Shown: positions 1 through 9,479 of the stretch, in pieces
Layout: each line of letters opens with the position of its first letter
Position numbering within the stretch: position 1 is the first letter of the stretch
NCBI RefSeq assembly: GCF_052324685.1
Contig: NC_135218.1
Span: forward strand, 22,798,851 to 22,862,850
Direction of reading: 5' to 3'
DNA from: Brachyhypopomus gauderio
Taxonomy: Eukaryota; Chordata; Actinopteri; Gymnotiformes; Hypopomidae
DNA: 64,000 nt
Notes under the pieces: model-generated
Told to the model about the DNA's origin: nothing
What the model saw: only the letters and a program-made list of their open reading frames with translations
The model's database searches: none
Program-made: the position numbers and the translations under genes

Positions 1-553
1 TTCTGAACATAGCGGTTTTCCATCGTGATCTGCAAAGCCATTTTGACTTAAACTGTTCATTTCAAAAGTGAGACAGTGAGATGAGGACCATTTCTGAGTC
101 CATTTGGCACTGTCTGAAGGAGCCGGGGAAAGGGAGAGCAGTGATTGGTCCGCCGGGGTCTCCCGTGTTTAGGCCACCCAGTGGTGAGGGAAGGGGAGAA
201 GGGGGCGGAGCCTCGGTTCCTGGAGATCTTTACTGTAGTGCATATGGAACCAGTGAACATGGTTCCTGACCTCCAGATGCTCCGCATGTAGCACACTGTG
301 AAACTGATTCTAATTTCATACGAAGATATTTGCAAACACACACTGGTGGACAGGCATACAAACACACACACACACACACACACGGATACACATGTGGGCG
401 CAGGGTTGAATTCTGGTGTCAGCAAGAGTGTGTGGCAGCACCAACTCAGAGGCCTCTTCCTGTGCAGTTCCCACAGGCAGAAGTGCATGTCATCTGTGTG
501 CTGTTTACTTCTGCATCTCCATTTTCCATCGTGAGTGTATGTGTGTGTAAGCA

Positions 554-590
<37 letters not shown>

Positions 591-2705
591 AAGTGACACA
601 TCCCGTTGGACTAAAGCTACCACCGACAGTCACATTTCATTTAACAGAGTGACCTTCAGCTGTATCTTTAGCAACCTGGCGACACGATCAACATGATCAC
701 AGTGCTTCCAAAACTCTGTTCCACTAGGAACAGCCTCACCAACGAAAAACTGAGGATGCCAGAGAGTTTAGGACATTTGCAACATTAGCATAATTAAAAT
801 GAATACACATTTAAGTACCACGTTTCTAGTGAATTCTGCGATATATGCTAAAGGAATGCACCGGTGTTACGTCAACTGTTGAACCACCATGTTTATTTCA
901 AATCTAATTAGCATCAAACAGCCTTGTTAGACCACTGGTGTATGACTGACCCACTCAGAAACTTCTCCAGGAAGACATTAATCCCACACATCATAGGAAA
1001 AGTCAAAGTGGGAGGTAAGTGGGAGGTGCTTTGTTTGATTTAATTTCTGGTCTCCTTTTCTTCTTGAAAGCCAAAACATTAAGACAACACACTTCTGGTT
1101 CAGTTTGCTTGTTTTTGGGAGATATCAAGTGGCTCTGGGTGCATTTACACTTATTAGGCAGGACTAGTTGTTCTCTAAATGTAATTCATATGTATGATTT
1201 CATGTTCATAAGAACAAGTACATACGTTATGTACATAGATTATGTACAAGTAAAAATACTGACCAAGACTCCTAAATTTGTTTTTGACCTACAATATATT
1301 TGCCTATAAGTACAATAACTTAAAAGGTTACATCAAAATACAATTTGGCACAAAGACAATTCAAAATTTACACAATGCTTTCAACATGCAGCTTAACATG
1401 AGGACCCAATGTTCCAAAATAACTATTTACCACCTGTAAACCATAATTATATGGAAAAGAGCTGAATATTGAATGAGCTGAATATTAAATGAGAATATTA
1501 AATGAGCTGAATATTAAATGAGCTGATCAAAATCTAAGGCTCCCTGCCCATTAATATCTAAACATACAATATACCACTACAACATTTGAATACTGACTGT
1601 AAGCATAATTTGCATTTATAAATATACACAAACTCAAAAGATCCACAATACACCTAGAATAAGAAATATATTTACATTTTCAAAGTGTGAGTAGTTTCTT
1701 TCTCCAGCATGTGAACATTATAATTAAATGCCCCTATATGACGTGAGAAACGTATGAAGCTCTTGTATGTTCCAGACATAAAGACTCAGTGAACGAGTTC
1801 TGCATTCAGAACCTGTTTCCTTTAGATCTTACACCACTGTAGTTGTGCATGAGAAACTGTGCATGCTGAGATGATTGAAATTGGATATTTTAGACATAGG
1901 TCTAGCTTCCTGATAAACTACTCCGAAGTTCAACGTCCAAAATAGCAGAATCAAAGGCCGGATGATTCTGTGGACAGACAGCTGTGGTGTCTTTGATAAG
2001 ACCTACACAACTCATTTTAGAAAATGGACTTGGTTTGGGTCACATGTTTGGTTCAGTATGACCAGCACGGTTAGATAGGAAACCTAATGTGAGAACTGTG
2101 GAATTGGGAACACATGTAAGTGCCGTGATTTTTCAGACAAACTGGACTTTTGATGTGTAGAGCTTGTAGCCTTTACACTTTGAATCAGTACATTCCATGA
2201 CTAATAGGATAGTTTTTTCCTTGTTTTTGACTCATTTTAAAATACAGAGCCCTTTTTCAGAAAGATTTCATTTAAACCCATCAAGTGCAGAAACACAACA
2301 AACAGATGGAGTTTCACAATCAACACACCCTCTTTATAGAAACCAGAACGTTTTTTCCCTAAATCTTACAGAACATGCTTTCAGTGCCAGAGGGAGCGTC
2401 ATTCACATCTTAACTCTTGTAATGTCGTTTTCATTGCTAATCCGCAACGCGGTCCCATTTACGGTGGGACGCATAGGCAATGGGTAAAGCTTTCAGCAGT
2501 GTTCAATAGTCAATAGGTATGCAGTAATGTAGATGCCAGTCTCTGTATGTATTTCCTGTTGTGTCCTAGAGTAAGACTCCCAAAGTAAGACATCATTAGC
2601 GAGTTAGGACGCCAGGCACCTTTTCAAATGCCTCTTTGATCCAGTACTACATCTCGATACAGTCAAAAAAGATTCCAGTGATCACAAGACCTCTTAACTT
2701 TAGAT
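1..2705. other. 3' flank of calcrl, no gene seen
   Basis: No exon with recognisable protein similarity and flanking splice sites was found. The stretch holds a CA microsatellite (about 360-383), a GT microsatellite (about 556-588) and a short tandem of GAGCTGAATATTAAAT-like units at about 1461-1525. Open frames over the first 600 bases are read through the CA/GT repeats and are not credible. Part of the interval may be calcrl 3' UTR, because calcrl ends at 3304 on the minus strand, but I could not place a convincing poly(A) signal. Confidence 0.5.
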
Positions 2706-2709
2706 CACA

Positions 2710-3228
2710 ATGGAGACAGAGGAAGTCATCTCTGTGGAGACAGATGGAGACATCCTAGTGGAGAAACACTGAGACATCCTAGTGGAGACAGATGGAGATG
2801 CCCAAGTGGAGACAGATGGAGACATCCTAGTGGAGAAACACTAAGACATCCCAGTGGAGACAGATGGAGACATCCTAGTGGAGAAACACTGAGACATCCC
2901 AGTGGAGACAGATGGAGACATCCCAGTGGAGAAACACTGAGACATCCCAGTGGAGACAGATGGAGACATCCTAGTGGAGAAACACTGAGACATCCCAGTG
3001 GAGACAGATGGAGACATCCTAGTGGAGAAACACTGAGACATCCTAGTGGAGACAGATGGATACATCCTAGTGGAGAAACACTGAGACATCCTAGTGGAGA
3101 CAGATGGAGACATCCCAGTGGAGACAGATGGATACATCCTAGTGGAGAAACACTGAGACATCCCAGTGGAGACAGATGGAGACATCCCAGTGGAGACAGA
3201 TGGAGACATCCCAGTGGAGACACGCAAA
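2710..3228. repeat. minisatellite just downstream of the calcrl stop codon
   Basis: About 520 bases of tandem units alternate two halves, GACATCCTAGTGGAGAAACA and a CTGAGACATCCCAGTGGAGA-type half, with unit length about 24 or 48 bases. Units differ by a few substitutions such as CCTAGTGG versus CCCAGTGG. Long open frames on the minus strand here (SPLGCLSV and STGMSQCF repeats) follow from a unit length divisible by three and are not genes. The array starts about 75 bases beyond the calcrl stop, so it probably lies in the calcrl 3' UTR. Confidence 0.9.
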
Positions 3229-3303
3229 GTCCACGCTTGAACCGTAAGGCACAGAGTCAGGTGCTCACTCCATCTAGAGAGTCAGAAGGTTCACCGATGC
3301 TCC

Positions 3304-3519
3304 TCAGATGTACAGGTTATCCGAGCGGAGGATGGTGGTCCCCAGGCTGTGAAAGTTCTTGCCATTCAGTGTCTCCATGTGGCCGTCGATGCTATGGCAA
3401 CGATGCACCTCTGTCATGGAGGCGGCGTAGGACGCAGAGCGCAGGGCCTCCGTGTTGGCGAAGGTGCTGCCGAACTGGATCCGGTACTGGTTCCAGTGTC
3501 GGCGCAGCACGCCCTGAAC
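3304..3519 (-). CDS. calcrl: calcrl coding exon 12 (C-terminal tail)
   Basis: Acceptor GCAG precedes GTT CAG GGC; the exon runs to TGA at 3306-3304. It encodes [17 protein letters not shown], then [10 protein letters not shown], and ends DNLYI, matching the calcrl cytoplasmic tail that carries helix 8 and the phosphorylation region. Confidence 0.95.
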   Translation of the reverse strand, partial: VQGVLRRHWNQYRIQFGSTFANTEALRSASYAASMTEVHRCHSIDGHMETLNGKNFHSLGTTILRSDNLYI

Positions 3520-6500
3520 CTGCGGGACACACAGATCGTCAGATCTTGGTCTCGGACCGGTATGGTCCAGGTTTAATGCACCCATGTGATGACTGGTTCT
3601 TCTAAAAGGAAAACTATGGCCCCTCAGCAAAGAGAAGAGACGATGCATGCGCAGAAAACCCCAGAACGTTTCCTCAGAAGTCTAGCGTCTAGTATTATAC
3701 TGAGCCTCGATTTTGATGGTGTGTCTTCAGATTAACTTACCTCTCCATTGAAAAAGCAGAAGATTGTGGCCACTAAGAGACCCTATAGTGGGGACAAAAA
3801 TGCATTCAGATATAAACGATAGAAATAGAAGGAGGTTATTTCTCAACATCAAAGCATTCACATCTGCGTTCAAAAACAATCATTTTCCATTCGGGTTTAT
3901 AAGCATGCATGGAGCGAACAGATGGGTCTGCTCTCCCAGAATTCTCCTGGTCTCTCACAGCCTGCACCTGGTAAATGGATCCCCAGTTTGAAATGTTATC
4001 TTATAGCATTAGTAGCCTATAACAATGCATATTTACAGTATAGCACTGTATAATAACACAAGTATACTTTTAGTCTTTGCCAACGAAAACCCAATTTAAA
4101 TGACCAGCGACATTTACTGCATGGACAGAAAACAGCACTTTGCCAATAAAAACACAGGCAAGCCGGCTTTTCCATCGTCACCGTTTTCAGTTCTTCCAGA
4201 AAAAGTATCCGGGATGTGATCTTAACCCGCCCTTCACACCAGAGCAACCAGCACAGGACCGGCTGCCCAGAGTGGTTTGATAACGGGGTCCTACTCGGGC
4301 CAGTACAAAGGCACCCCCCCTTTAACATGATCTAGTAAACAGGGCAATGCGTTCCACTCAAATAAGTGACTTTAAACCAAGGCACCACATTTATTTTACT
4401 GAATTGATCAAATAAATATCTTTGGTTTTTCACCAACTTCTATGTGCATTAGAACTTCATTGTGACTATTAAAGCTGACCCTGCTGACCACTGGTAACCA
4501 GTTACTGAGTTACTGAGACTGCATCCTGAAAAAATATTGGACTTCTACACAGTGTGTTATCATTATTGCAATAGTGACCTTTGCAGTACTAATATTCCAG
4601 GCAGCCAGACAATGCAAATGCTCTTCAAACAAACCACAATTGTTCATTGATTGTTGTGAGCATCATGTGACCAAGCCCAGTAATGTTGGTGTTTAGGTGA
4701 GTTCACTTGCAGGCCATGTAGATCAATAAAACCTGCAGTCATTTACACCACTATTGAACAATACACAGCCTCAGTGTAACGATCTGTGCAGGGCAGAACA
4801 GGTAGACGGACACAAACGCTGAGGAGAGCGAGATTTATTACAGGAAATTCCAAAAGCAGCGTCGATGTAACAGGCATGGGTCAAACCGGGCAGGCAGTCA
4901 GGACACGAAATACGGACAGACATAGCGAACACAACAAGGAAGACTCACGGAACAGCAGTACTAGGGCGAACAGGCAAAACACAGCGAAAAACAAAAAGAC
5001 CGACAACTAGACCTGGGAGACACAGGGACTAATATACACAGGACTAAACTAGGGACAGGTGATGACAATGACACAGGGGCGTGGTAACAAACAAGGAATC
5101 ATCAAAACCAACGAGCAGGGCGGGACAAACAGGCAGGGAACATGGACATGAGGGAACCCAGAGTGACAGCTACGAGAGGGGGCGTTGCCCTACGTGACAC
5201 TCAGTTTATCATCTCACTTCTGAGACATTTGTCCAAGTGCTCAGAGGGCTACTGCCACCCTATTGACCTCTCATTCGGCTCAACTGGGCCTTTCCTCTGG
5301 TTCTACTGAGGTTCTCCTGATATTCTACCGAGGTTCTCTTGGCATTCTACTCACCTGGTAATGCATCAGGATGTGCATCATGTACTCATATATCTCGGAG
5401 TACAGGTGTCCCTCGAGTTTGTACGGCAGCAGGACGAACTGTATACCCAGTAGAGGCACAAGGATAAGGGTCGCCCTCACTGCCTTCATGTAGAGGCTGA
5501 ACTCTGCTTGGTGAGTCACTTTCAGTTTGGTTATCAACACACGGACGATGTTCAGGAGGAAGAACAGATTCACCTGATGACAGCAGAGAGAGAGAGAGAG
5601 AGTTGGAGAGTTAGAAAAAGAGAGAGGGGAGGTTTGGATTGTTTAAATAGTGCATAATAATAAGGGATATAAGGAACAAGAAGGCCAAACTTCACAAAAT
5701 TTGGTTTAATGTTGTTGACACATTCGCACAAAGATTGTTGAAATTGCAAGTTTGAGTTGCTCTGTGTTACAAAACACAACTGGGATTCTGTCTCCCTCTG
5801 TGCTCACAAATTAAGAGTGCAAGCTTCAACAGCAGGATCATGAATGTGCTAAATAAAGAAAGAAAATTTAATCAGTAACTTGAAAGAATAGCCCCATAAA
5901 ATCAAGCCTTTCTTTGCTCTCTAGCGGGAATTCTAATTAATCGATTCAAATTAAATACCCACTTGAAACACAAAGGAGGGTAAAGGAGGGTAAATAGGTG
6001 GGGGGGGGGGGGGGGGGGTGTGGTGTGGGTGGAGATTTACTCACCAATAGAGCAGCACAAATAGGCCCATGGATAATATAAAGCAGAGACGTGTTTGAAC
6101 TGATCCAGCAACTGTAGCAGGAGGAAAAGAACGTGTAGATTTTTCACACTGTTACCCTCAAAGTGCTCATGGAGCAACACACATCACTGTGTAGGCAGGG
6201 CTTCACCTGCTTGAGCTGCACACCAAACTTACTTGTCGTTGTAGTAATAGCTTCTGGCAATGGCATGTATCAAAGCCGGAATGAGAGGAAATCCTGGAAA
6301 ACATGTGACAGAACCACTCAGCCACAGTTCGTGTTATTTAATACCATACGCTTCCATTGAGTTGTGTGCATGGGACCAGCAACATGAGTGTTGGTGAAAA
6401 ACAAGCCGTGAACGCACCCCAACCCAGGAGGTAATACCACAGGAGGTGCTGCTTGTCGGCAAACACGGCCACGACGATGAGCGTGTGTAGATAAATCCCC

Positions 6501-8078
6501 TCACACAGCATCCAGAAGTACATGCAGCCCATGATATACAGCTGAATGAACGCAGAAACCTTACAGCTCACCTAGGAGTCGCAGTGAAACAGCACGACAT
6601 TAGTTAAAACCGCTAGGCAGCTAACATCAACGGGCAAAATGAAAACTGACCAGCAGCAGTTTTGATGCCAACTTTGGTGCCATCTGTCCATCACACTTAA
6701 AAGTACTTACAGTGTTACTAATGGGTACTCAGATTTGATTATCACTTTTTGTTATTATTATTATAGGCCTGGTGATTGTGAATATTTATTCAGGTGCACA
6801 GCACTGACAACGTGCCTTACTCACTGGGTTTGCATGCGCTAACTCTTCGTTGTTGGCAACAGCGGTGAATATGATGATGGTTATGATTGAATTGAGGACG
6901 AAGGAGGTGAAAAGGTTCTTATGGAGCGTGATCCTCTGGCAGCTTAAGCTCCTGGAAGAGAGAAGGAGTGCAGATCAACGTCTGGAGAACCAGTGCAGAT
7001 CAACGCCTGGAGAATCAGCATTCACATCAGCTCACAGATCATCACTACTAAAACTTGGCAGCTTCTGCACAGGAATAAAATGCACGACCATCATGACTTA
7101 CTTGAAGTGGAAGAATATTCCCAGGGAGGCGAACAAAGATATCAATGACAGTCCATGTCCAATCAAAGTCAAGTAGTAGAAGTTCATCTCTGTCTAAAGA
7201 ATCAACAAACAAATAAATCAATTACACTATGCATGATAAGATAGATAGATAGATACATTACATGTGAAGTTTTAAAAATGTCTTGTTGCAGTTCCTACTG
7301 TGTATGTATAATAACCTAATAATATAATACAGTATAATATTTGCTACAGACTGTACATTTAAGGTCCTTAATTTGTAATACCCACTACCATTTAAAAACA
7401 CATTCAGGCTAGCAGCAGACGCACAGCCAGACGATCACACACACTCACCAGCCGGCGTTCACTTCGCACTTGTTTGCAGTTGGTATAATTTGTCCATGTT
7501 CTGTTGCTTTCTGGGTGGACAAACCAATGTCCTGCATCTGTGCAGATTTTGGTGACCATCTCTGAAAGAACAGCGTACATCTTACTGAGGGTGCAAAACT
7601 ACTGCCGGGCCACTGGGGGGCGTATTACCTAGCTTGAGAGTACCCAGCTAGTACAGATGTATTTAGAATCAGAAAGGGTATAAACATCCATGGTGCTCTA
7701 TCTGTTTGTCCATTACGAACAGCCTAGTAGCTGCCTCATGTATGTGGATACAGATTTCCATATATGTCAGTGTGTTTGATGCTAAAGCAATCTGCATTTA
7801 AAATCTGAAGAAGAAATGTACCCGAGGTGTCGAAGTCGTGGTAGTAATCGGGACAGTGTTGCGTTGCCATGACTCCAGCTTCTAGGTAGTCCCAGCAGAG
7901 CCAACCGTCCCAGGTGCGGTTACACATGGGCTCCTCTCCTGATGGACACAGCACGGGTCACGGCACCAGAATTCACTCACTGACATGATGTGGTATGTGA
8001 TGGATGTGAAAAGCACAGAGAAGGTTCTGCCCAGAATGACGACATAGATACGCAACCTGTACGCAGAAGCTGAAGTAA

Positions 8079-8109
<31 letters not shown>

Positions 8110-9089
8110 CTACTCCCCAGTGCTGTGATAATGATGCAATTTCAACATATTTTTCCCTAGTCTAGATAGTCGCATTAAAACATTTGTCTCTGCAACATCC
8201 TCCTGAGGTCGTAGCATTTTCGTTGAATAAGGCGATACCCATGTGTCACTGACACATATCCATGATCTGTGATCTACACTTTCTAGTCACAGACAGCCAC
8301 TTAACTCCATGTGGATTTTTTTTTTTTACAGTCACAGTCGCAGATGTCTGTCTGGAAGTGATTGGAACCAAACCAAATGACAAGAATATAGCATTGAGTG
8401 TTTGCAGATGAACAATGCATATTGTCAGACACACCCAGAGAGCAAACACGGCATCCTGATGAATCAGCCATTGTTTGCTTGTAAAATCAAAGTCATCTAA
8501 CATCTAAACTTATACGGGAAGCAGTAAGAAGAGGACCTGCCCACCACATAAGTCTCTATTAGCGTAAAATACACTGAAATCTCCTGATTTTCCCAGCTGT
8601 TATCTACTTCTTGACACCACACACCTCTGATTCCCAAATCTACCAAAAGACCATGTGGTATAATAAAAGGCCAAAGGTCCTCTGTCCAGAACTCTGAGTA
8701 ATGTATTTCTCTCACCTATTCGATGGTGATTTGTGCCCTTGGTAATCTTTTGGTAGCATTCAAACTGTGCCGATACTATCTTGCTCCGAGTGATGTCGAT
8801 TTCATGAGCAGTGTCTTTTGGTTTTGACTGAGTCTCCTCAGCATGGGCCATTAAGACCTGGTAAAAATAAAAAAACAGAAATCTTAACGAACACATAATG
8901 AACACAGACACTTCAAACATGACCTTTTAAAAAAATGAGTATATAACACACATTTGAGGTGGCGTGAAGAGAAAGTTAATGAACAAAATACCACTCACAC
9001 ATCACTGTATTAATAATTATAACTGGGATTTATTGTACCTCACAGGCAGAGCACAGCAAAAGAAATGAGGCCGTCCAATATCCAAACAT
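3304..9089 (-). CDS. calcrl: calcitonin receptor-like receptor, complete 12-exon coding region
   Basis: Class B1 GPCR that pairs with RAMPs at the plasma membrane to form CGRP and adrenomedullin receptors and signals through Gs (family knowledge). Minus-strand exons are 9089-9039, 8857-8716, 7938-7822, 7561-7449, 7193-7102, 6951-6825, 6571-6418, 6293-6233, 6111-6045, 5573-5355, 3782-3741 and 3519-3304. All junctions are GT-AG, all phases agree, and the total is 1401 nt (466 aa plus stop; human is 461). Residues 1-17 are a signal peptide. The hormone-binding ectodomain spans about 40-135, with [11 protein letters not shown] and N-glycosylation sites at 71, 123 and 128. Seven TM segments span about 143-395. 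The tail contains [12 protein letters not shown] and ends [19 protein letters not shown] and [20 protein letters not shown] identify calcrl rather than calcr. Oddity: Met231 replaces the near-invariant TM3 Asn. Intron 10 carries a solo LTR. Whether this is the a or b paralogue cannot be told. Confidence 0.96.
3741..3782 (-). CDS. calcrl: calcrl coding exon 11 (42 nt, TM7 end)
   Basis: A 14-codon micro-exon, [14 protein letters not shown], lies between acceptor ATAG and donor GTAAGT. It is in phase 0 on both sides. It completes TM7 and the NGEV motif at the start of helix 8. Confidence 0.94.
3783..5354. other. calcrl intron 10, noncoding
   Basis: No coding signal was seen apart from a minus-oriented solo LTR at 4775-5200, listed separately. 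The rest is ordinary AT-rich intron. Confidence 0.7.
4770..5205 (-). mobile_element. solo LTR, element B family, with 5-bp TSD CTCAG
   Basis: The LTR occupies 4775-5200. It reads TGTAACG... on the plus strand and ends ...CTACGTGACA, so in its own orientation it starts TGTCACGTAGGGCAACGCCC and ends ...CGTTACA, like the LTRs of the element at 36786-39535. The direct repeat CTCAG flanks it exactly at 4770-4774 and 5201-5205. No internal region is present, so it is a product of LTR-LTR recombination. It lies in calcrl intron 10 and is oriented with the gene, so its promoter and ATTAAA-type poly(A) signal could in principle act on calcrl transcription. Confidence 0.93.
5355..5573 (-). CDS. calcrl: calcrl coding exon 10 (TM5-TM7)
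   Basis: A 73-codon, phase-0 exon between acceptor ATCAG and donor GTGAGT. It encodes [20 protein letters not shown], then [20 protein letters not shown] and MMHILMHYQ. It covers TM5, intracellular loop 3, TM6 and the start of TM7. Confidence 0.96.
6000..6019. repeat. poly-G run beside calcrl exon 9
   Basis: About 17 consecutive G (C on the transcript) begin some 25 bases downstream of the exon 9 donor, inside intron 9. The length is probably unreliable or polymorphic. Confidence 0.9.
6045..6111 (-). CDS. calcrl: calcrl coding exon 9 (ECL2-TM5)
   Basis: Acceptor CTACAG, donor GTGAGT. It encodes (N)[22 protein letters not shown]. The ECL2 cysteine that bridges to TM3 and the IIHGP motif are present. 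Confidence 0.94.
6233..6293 (-). CDS. calcrl: calcrl coding exon 8 (TM4-ECL2)
   Basis: Acceptor TTTTCCAG, donor GTAAGT, entering in phase 1 and leaving in phase 2. It encodes [20 protein letters not shown], matching calcrl TM4 and extracellular loop 2. Confidence 0.94.
6418..6571 (-). CDS. calcrl: calcrl coding exon 7 (TM3-TM4)
   Basis: Acceptor CTCCTAG, donor GTGCGT. It starts VSCKV and contains [20 protein letters not shown] and [13 protein letters not shown]. The class B HETX-network motif EGIYLH is intact. The residue before YFWM is Met (codon 6523-6521), where the family has Asn. The open frame continues past the donor for about 30 codons, but exon 8 in phase shows the splice at 6418 is right. 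Confidence 0.94.
6825..6951 (-). CDS. calcrl: calcrl coding exon 6 (TM2)
   Basis: Acceptor CTTCCAG, donor GTGAGT. It encodes [20 protein letters not shown], then a hydrophobic TM2 and [13 protein letters not shown]. The conserved RITLHKN motif of TM2 is present. Confidence 0.95.
7102..7193 (-). CDS. calcrl: calcrl coding exon 5 (TM1)
   Basis: Acceptor CTTTAG, donor GTAAGT. It encodes [20 protein letters not shown] and [10 protein letters not shown], the first transmembrane helix. The acceptor at 7195-7194 was chosen because the alternative AG two codons downstream would lose TE; both keep frame. Confidence 0.93.
7449..7561 (-). CDS. calcrl: calcrl coding exon 4 (ectodomain end)
   Basis: Acceptor CTTTCAG, donor GTGAGT. 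It encodes [20 protein letters not shown] and [18 protein letters not shown], with two N-glycosylation sequons (NRT, NYT) and the last ectodomain cysteines. Confidence 0.95.
7822..7938 (-). CDS. calcrl: calcrl coding exon 3 (hormone-binding core)
   Basis: Acceptor CATCAG, donor GTACAT. It encodes [20 protein letters not shown] and [12 protein letters not shown], the signature of the class B hormone receptor domain in the calcitonin receptor branch. Confidence 0.96.
8078..8110. repeat. GT/GC dinucleotide repeat
   Basis: A GTGTGT run grades into GCGCGC inside calcrl intron 2. Confidence 0.9.
8716..8857 (-). CDS. calcrl: calcrl coding exon 2 (ectodomain start)
   Basis: Acceptor TTTTTACCAG, donor GTGAGA. 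It encodes [12 protein letters not shown] through [17 protein letters not shown], the N-terminal alpha helix and first cysteine of the hormone-binding domain. Confidence 0.92.
9039..9089 (-). CDS. calcrl: calcrl coding exon 1 (signal peptide)
   Basis: Start codon at 9089-9087, then [16 protein letters not shown], a short hydrophobic signal peptide, ending at donor GTACAA in phase 0. A pyrimidine-rich tract and AAG acceptor just upstream on the transcript (AG at 9118-9117) imply a preceding noncoding exon. Confidence 0.85.
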
Positions 9090-9284
9090 TGTTCGTCTGC
9101 TCTTGTAAAACAAAACCTTGCAAACAAAGAAGGACAAAAAAAAACATTTGAGAATATCTGCTTAAGGACTGAGGAAAAGCTCTCCATGTCCTGGGCAGAA
9201 GTCATTAAACAGATCTGAACTGCACGTTCTTGTCACAGTTCACAAGAACATGGTGTACAGATCAAACACACATACAATCACAAT

Positions 9285-9475
9285 CTCAATCAGAATCTTT
9301 ATTGACCAGAAGTAAGAGCTATCTATATAAGTCATTCTTCTCGGCACTGTTGTCAAACAAAATTAGACTTTAAAATGGAATGAAGCACAGAGATTAATAT
9401 CAAGCAGTTTAGAAGGACGCGCAGAGGGAGTCAAATAATGTTAAACTCTGATTCTGATTCTGCTATCTGGTAAAA
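9285..9475. repeat. dispersed repeat fragment (CAGAATCTTTATTG type)
   Basis: TCAATCAGAATCTTTATTGACC and the following text resemble a dispersed repeat common in teleost introns, usually read TCAGAATC..TTTATTG. It is about 190 bases, ending in CTCTGATTCTGATTCTGCT, a decayed inverted echo of the start. The family is not identified with confidence. Confidence 0.35.
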
Positions 9476-9479
9476 GCCT

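Noticed and set aside
2726-3227. Two long overlapping minus-strand frames (SPLGCL and STGMSQ repeats)
   Set aside because: They translate a 24/48-bp minisatellite in two frames at once; there is no splice or start context.
6338-6417. C-terminal extension of calcrl exon 7 (a possible truncated soluble-type receptor)
   Set aside because: Intron read-through; exon 8 begins with a good acceptor and restores the expected TM4 in phase.
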